NCBI GenBank assembly: GCA_022616555.1
Contig: JAKEEG010000075.1
Coordinates: 61,327-125,326 of the forward strand
DNA from: Ignavibacteriota bacterium
Lineage (GTDB): Bacteria; Bacteroidota; Ignavibacteria; UBA10030
Direction: 5' to 3'
Length of the DNA: 64,000 nucleotides
The translations under genes were made by a program, and so were the position numbers. Positions 62,368-64,000 of this stretch are shown here, in pieces; the first letter of the stretch is position 1, and every line of letters starts with the position of its first letter. Under the pieces are notes generated by a model that saw only the letters and a program-made list of their open reading frames with translations, had not been told where the DNA came from and searched no databases.

Positions 62368-63999
62368 CTAAAACGTAATGCGATAGATTAACCGCAACCC
62401 ATTAGATTCTCTTCGCTGCTCATAGCTTTCAACACCTTCCACGCGTCGTTCTACCTCTAAAATAAGATTCCGCCAGCCCTCCGAACCGAGCACAGTGCTC
62501 ATGGGCAGTTGTACGCTCGCATTGGCATTGGTGAGATCGCTGAAAACCCTTCCGCCAAAGCGGATGACTGCTTCGCCTACCTCACCCGTCACACGCACAT
62601 CGGTGGAAGACTGCACATCACCGCCATAATAAATAACGTCAATTGAACTGATATAGTCGAACTTCTTCTTAATATAATCCGTGATCGGGCCTGAAAGCAC
62701 CGAGGAAGTTAAGCCGTAAATCAAATTAGGGCCTAGGATAGAACTGCGCTCCTGTTGAGTTAAGTCGTCGCCAAACGAACCTGTGAGAATGAACGAAATA
62801 GCTTCGGATTCGACATCGCCCGAAGTGTTTTCTGCGCGGTTGCCGCCCACATCGACAAACTCGAGACTGAATTTCGGCTTGGGCTCTTGCCGCGTCCCAG
62901 TGATGTTCAATAATACAGCGACTCGAATCGGCTTAAAATCCGGTGGGAGAGATTGAAGGTGCGCGGGACGGGCCACCGATGACTGCGCGGAATCCGCAAG
63001 TTGGTAGGAGCTTTCATATTTTGCAAGAATATTGAGCTCGGGGTTGAGGGCATCGCCTGTGAATGTCAGCTTCCCGGTCGCTTGGAATCTCTTCAAAAAG
63101 TTATAATAGGAACGGTCGCCTACCTCGACCTCGCCTGTGAGGCGGGTTTGGCCGGCATCTTTTGAAAACGCCATTCGCCCTTTCAGCTCGGCAAAGAGCT
63201 CCTCGCCCGTATACGGGTTGAAAATAAATCGAACATAGGTGGGGCCCTGCGTTTCAATATCGAGATTATACACAAGCCTATCGAGGAACGACCTCTCGTC
63301 ATCCGGTTGGTCGTTACGAACAGACCCGCCCCCATTTTGAGGAAATGCAATGCCACCGTTATTCAAGGCAAAGAGCGCATTGCCATTCGTGCCGTTTCCT
63401 CCGTTGCTGCCCTGAAGCTTGCCGGGCGCCTGCTGTGTCGTATCATCAACCACAGTGAGAATCACATCCCTGTTTGTATTAATCAGGATGTCTCGTGTCG
63501 GAGGCAGCGTTAAGTTTGCATTCCTCACATACACTTTCCCGGAAACAACCGAGCGCTCCGGCGTACCCTGCCAATGGAGTCCGTTCGGGCCCATCGCAAC
63601 GAATACCGTTCCGTAGATTGTCTGTCCCGGCTGGCGCACGGATTCTTTCATCACTAATAATTGTCCGCTCGCGAGCAGGTCAAAATCCCGTAGCGTCAAG
63701 CCGTCCAAGGTAAACGAACCCGAAAGTTTGACTTCGCCGTCCCCTTGATCATGTTGGGTATTCTTGATGCGAAAATTTTCAAGCGCAATGCGCTGCCCCA
63801 CGGGAATAAACTCCCCATCAACAATGTAGGTAAGCCCCAACGGCGTAAAGACGAACTGTGCTTCACTCAAGCTCAACGAACCCTCGTAGCGCGGCTGCTC
63901 CACAGTACCCCTGATCGCTACATCACAGACCATCGTACCTGAAAGATTCGCCAGCTCGCCGATAAACGGGTCAACGAGCTGCAAACGCAAGCCGCGGGA
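62368..63999 (-). CDS. tamB: Translocation and assembly module TamB-like protein, C-terminal part (runs off the window)
   Basis: About 543 residues of a larger protein whose start lies beyond 64000. It has the beta-rich repeats and closing region of the TamB/DUF490 family: SGTMVCDVAIRGTVEQPRYEGSLSLS, GRMAFSKDAGQTRLTGEVEVGD, ATGKLTFTGDALNPELNILA, VLLNITGTRQEPKPKFS, and the final IDVIYYG...VTGEVGEAVIRFGGRVFSDLTNANASVQLPM, here cited in parts: TGTRQEPKPKFS and VTGEVGEAVIRFG. TamB bridges the periplasm to move lipids or help outer-membrane assembly. The usual partner TamA/BamA may lie beyond the edge. Confidence 0.9.
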   Translation of the reverse strand, partial: SRGLRLQLVDPFIGELANLSGTMVCDVAIRGTVEQPRYEGSLSLSEAQFVFTPLGLTYIVDGEFIPVGQRIALENFRIKNTQHDQGDGEVKLSGSFTLDGLTLRDFDLLASGQLLVMKESVRQPGQTIYGTVFVAMGPNGLHWQGTPERSVVSGKVYVRNANLTLPPTRDILINTNRDVILTVVDDTTQQAPGKLQGSNGGNGTNGNALFALNNGGIAFPQNGGGSVRNDQPDDERSFLDRLVYNLDIETQGPTYVRFIFNPYTGEELFAELKGRMAFSKDAGQTRLTGEVEVGDRSYYNFLKRFQATGKLTFTGDALNPELNILAKYESSYQLADSAQSSVARPAHLQSLPPDFKPIRVAVLLNITGTRQEPKPKFSLEFVDVGGNRAENTSGDVESEAISFILTGSFGDDLTQQERSSILGPNLIYGLTSSVLSGPITDYIKKKFDYISSIDVIYYGGDVQSSTDVRVTGEVGEAVIRFGGRVFSDLTNANASVQLPMSTVLGSEGWRNLILEVERRVEGVESYEQRRESNGLRLIYRITF

Positions 64000-64000
64000 C

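Overview
The window looks like a chromosomal piece of a Gram-negative bacterium of the Bacteroidota/Ignavibacteria-Chlorobi type. The clearest sign is a secreted metalloprotease ending in a type IX secretion (Por) sorting domain with the 'NYPNPFNP' signature. Supporting signs are a DUF5916 outer-membrane protein, a TonB-dependent receptor, a WD40-like/surface-antigen protein, TamB, and many short intergenic palindromes of a kind common in that group. Base composition is close to 50% GC. No rRNA, tRNA, CRISPR array, transposase or phage gene was seen. The phylum call is inference.

Left end (1-11.5 kb). Bases 1-1337 are the exact reverse complement of 1338-2674, folded at a terminator hairpin, so the 3' end of the protease gene appears twice; an assembly or library fold-back is the simplest explanation. 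Then follow an HD phosphohydrolase, a likely signalling operon (TonB-dependent receptor, YfiR-like DUF4154 protein, hybrid histidine kinase) and a DUF3574 protein.

11.6-25.5 kb. XdhC, a tri-haem cytochrome c and a MobA-like nucleotidyltransferase suggest support for a molybdenum hydroxylase whose catalytic subunits are not here; a secreted M3 oligopeptidase lies among them. Next come a LiaF-like/LytS/LytR envelope-stress operon, a secreted amidohydrolase, an ECF sigma factor with a FecR-type anti-sigma factor and two small exported proteins, and a coiled-coil response regulator.

25.4-34.3 kb. A GT2 glycosyltransferase, a UvrD/PcrA-type helicase split in two by about 170 bp of repeat-bearing DNA, a cupin, Pgi, an AT-rich stand-alone PD-(D/E)XK-like nuclease candidate and acetate kinase.

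33.7-41.7 kb. A copper island: an AraC regulator fused to an HMA-like domain, a DUF4396 membrane protein, a CopZ-like chaperone, two small membrane proteins and CopA. It is followed by a GC-rich, strongly structured intergenic stretch that is the best candidate here for an undescribed RNA. Then come an aldo/keto reductase, a 25-residue cysteine-rich microprotein and a SigZ-like sigma factor.

41.8-64 kb. Glycogen phosphorylase, a membrane adenylate cyclase with TPRs, DUF5916, leucine dehydrogenase, NusB, an MFS transporter, an NhaC antiporter with an extra exported N-terminal domain, a DAACS symporter, a peptidase/WD40/surface-antigen protein, RNase R without a visible ordinary start codon, and a partial TamB at the right edge.
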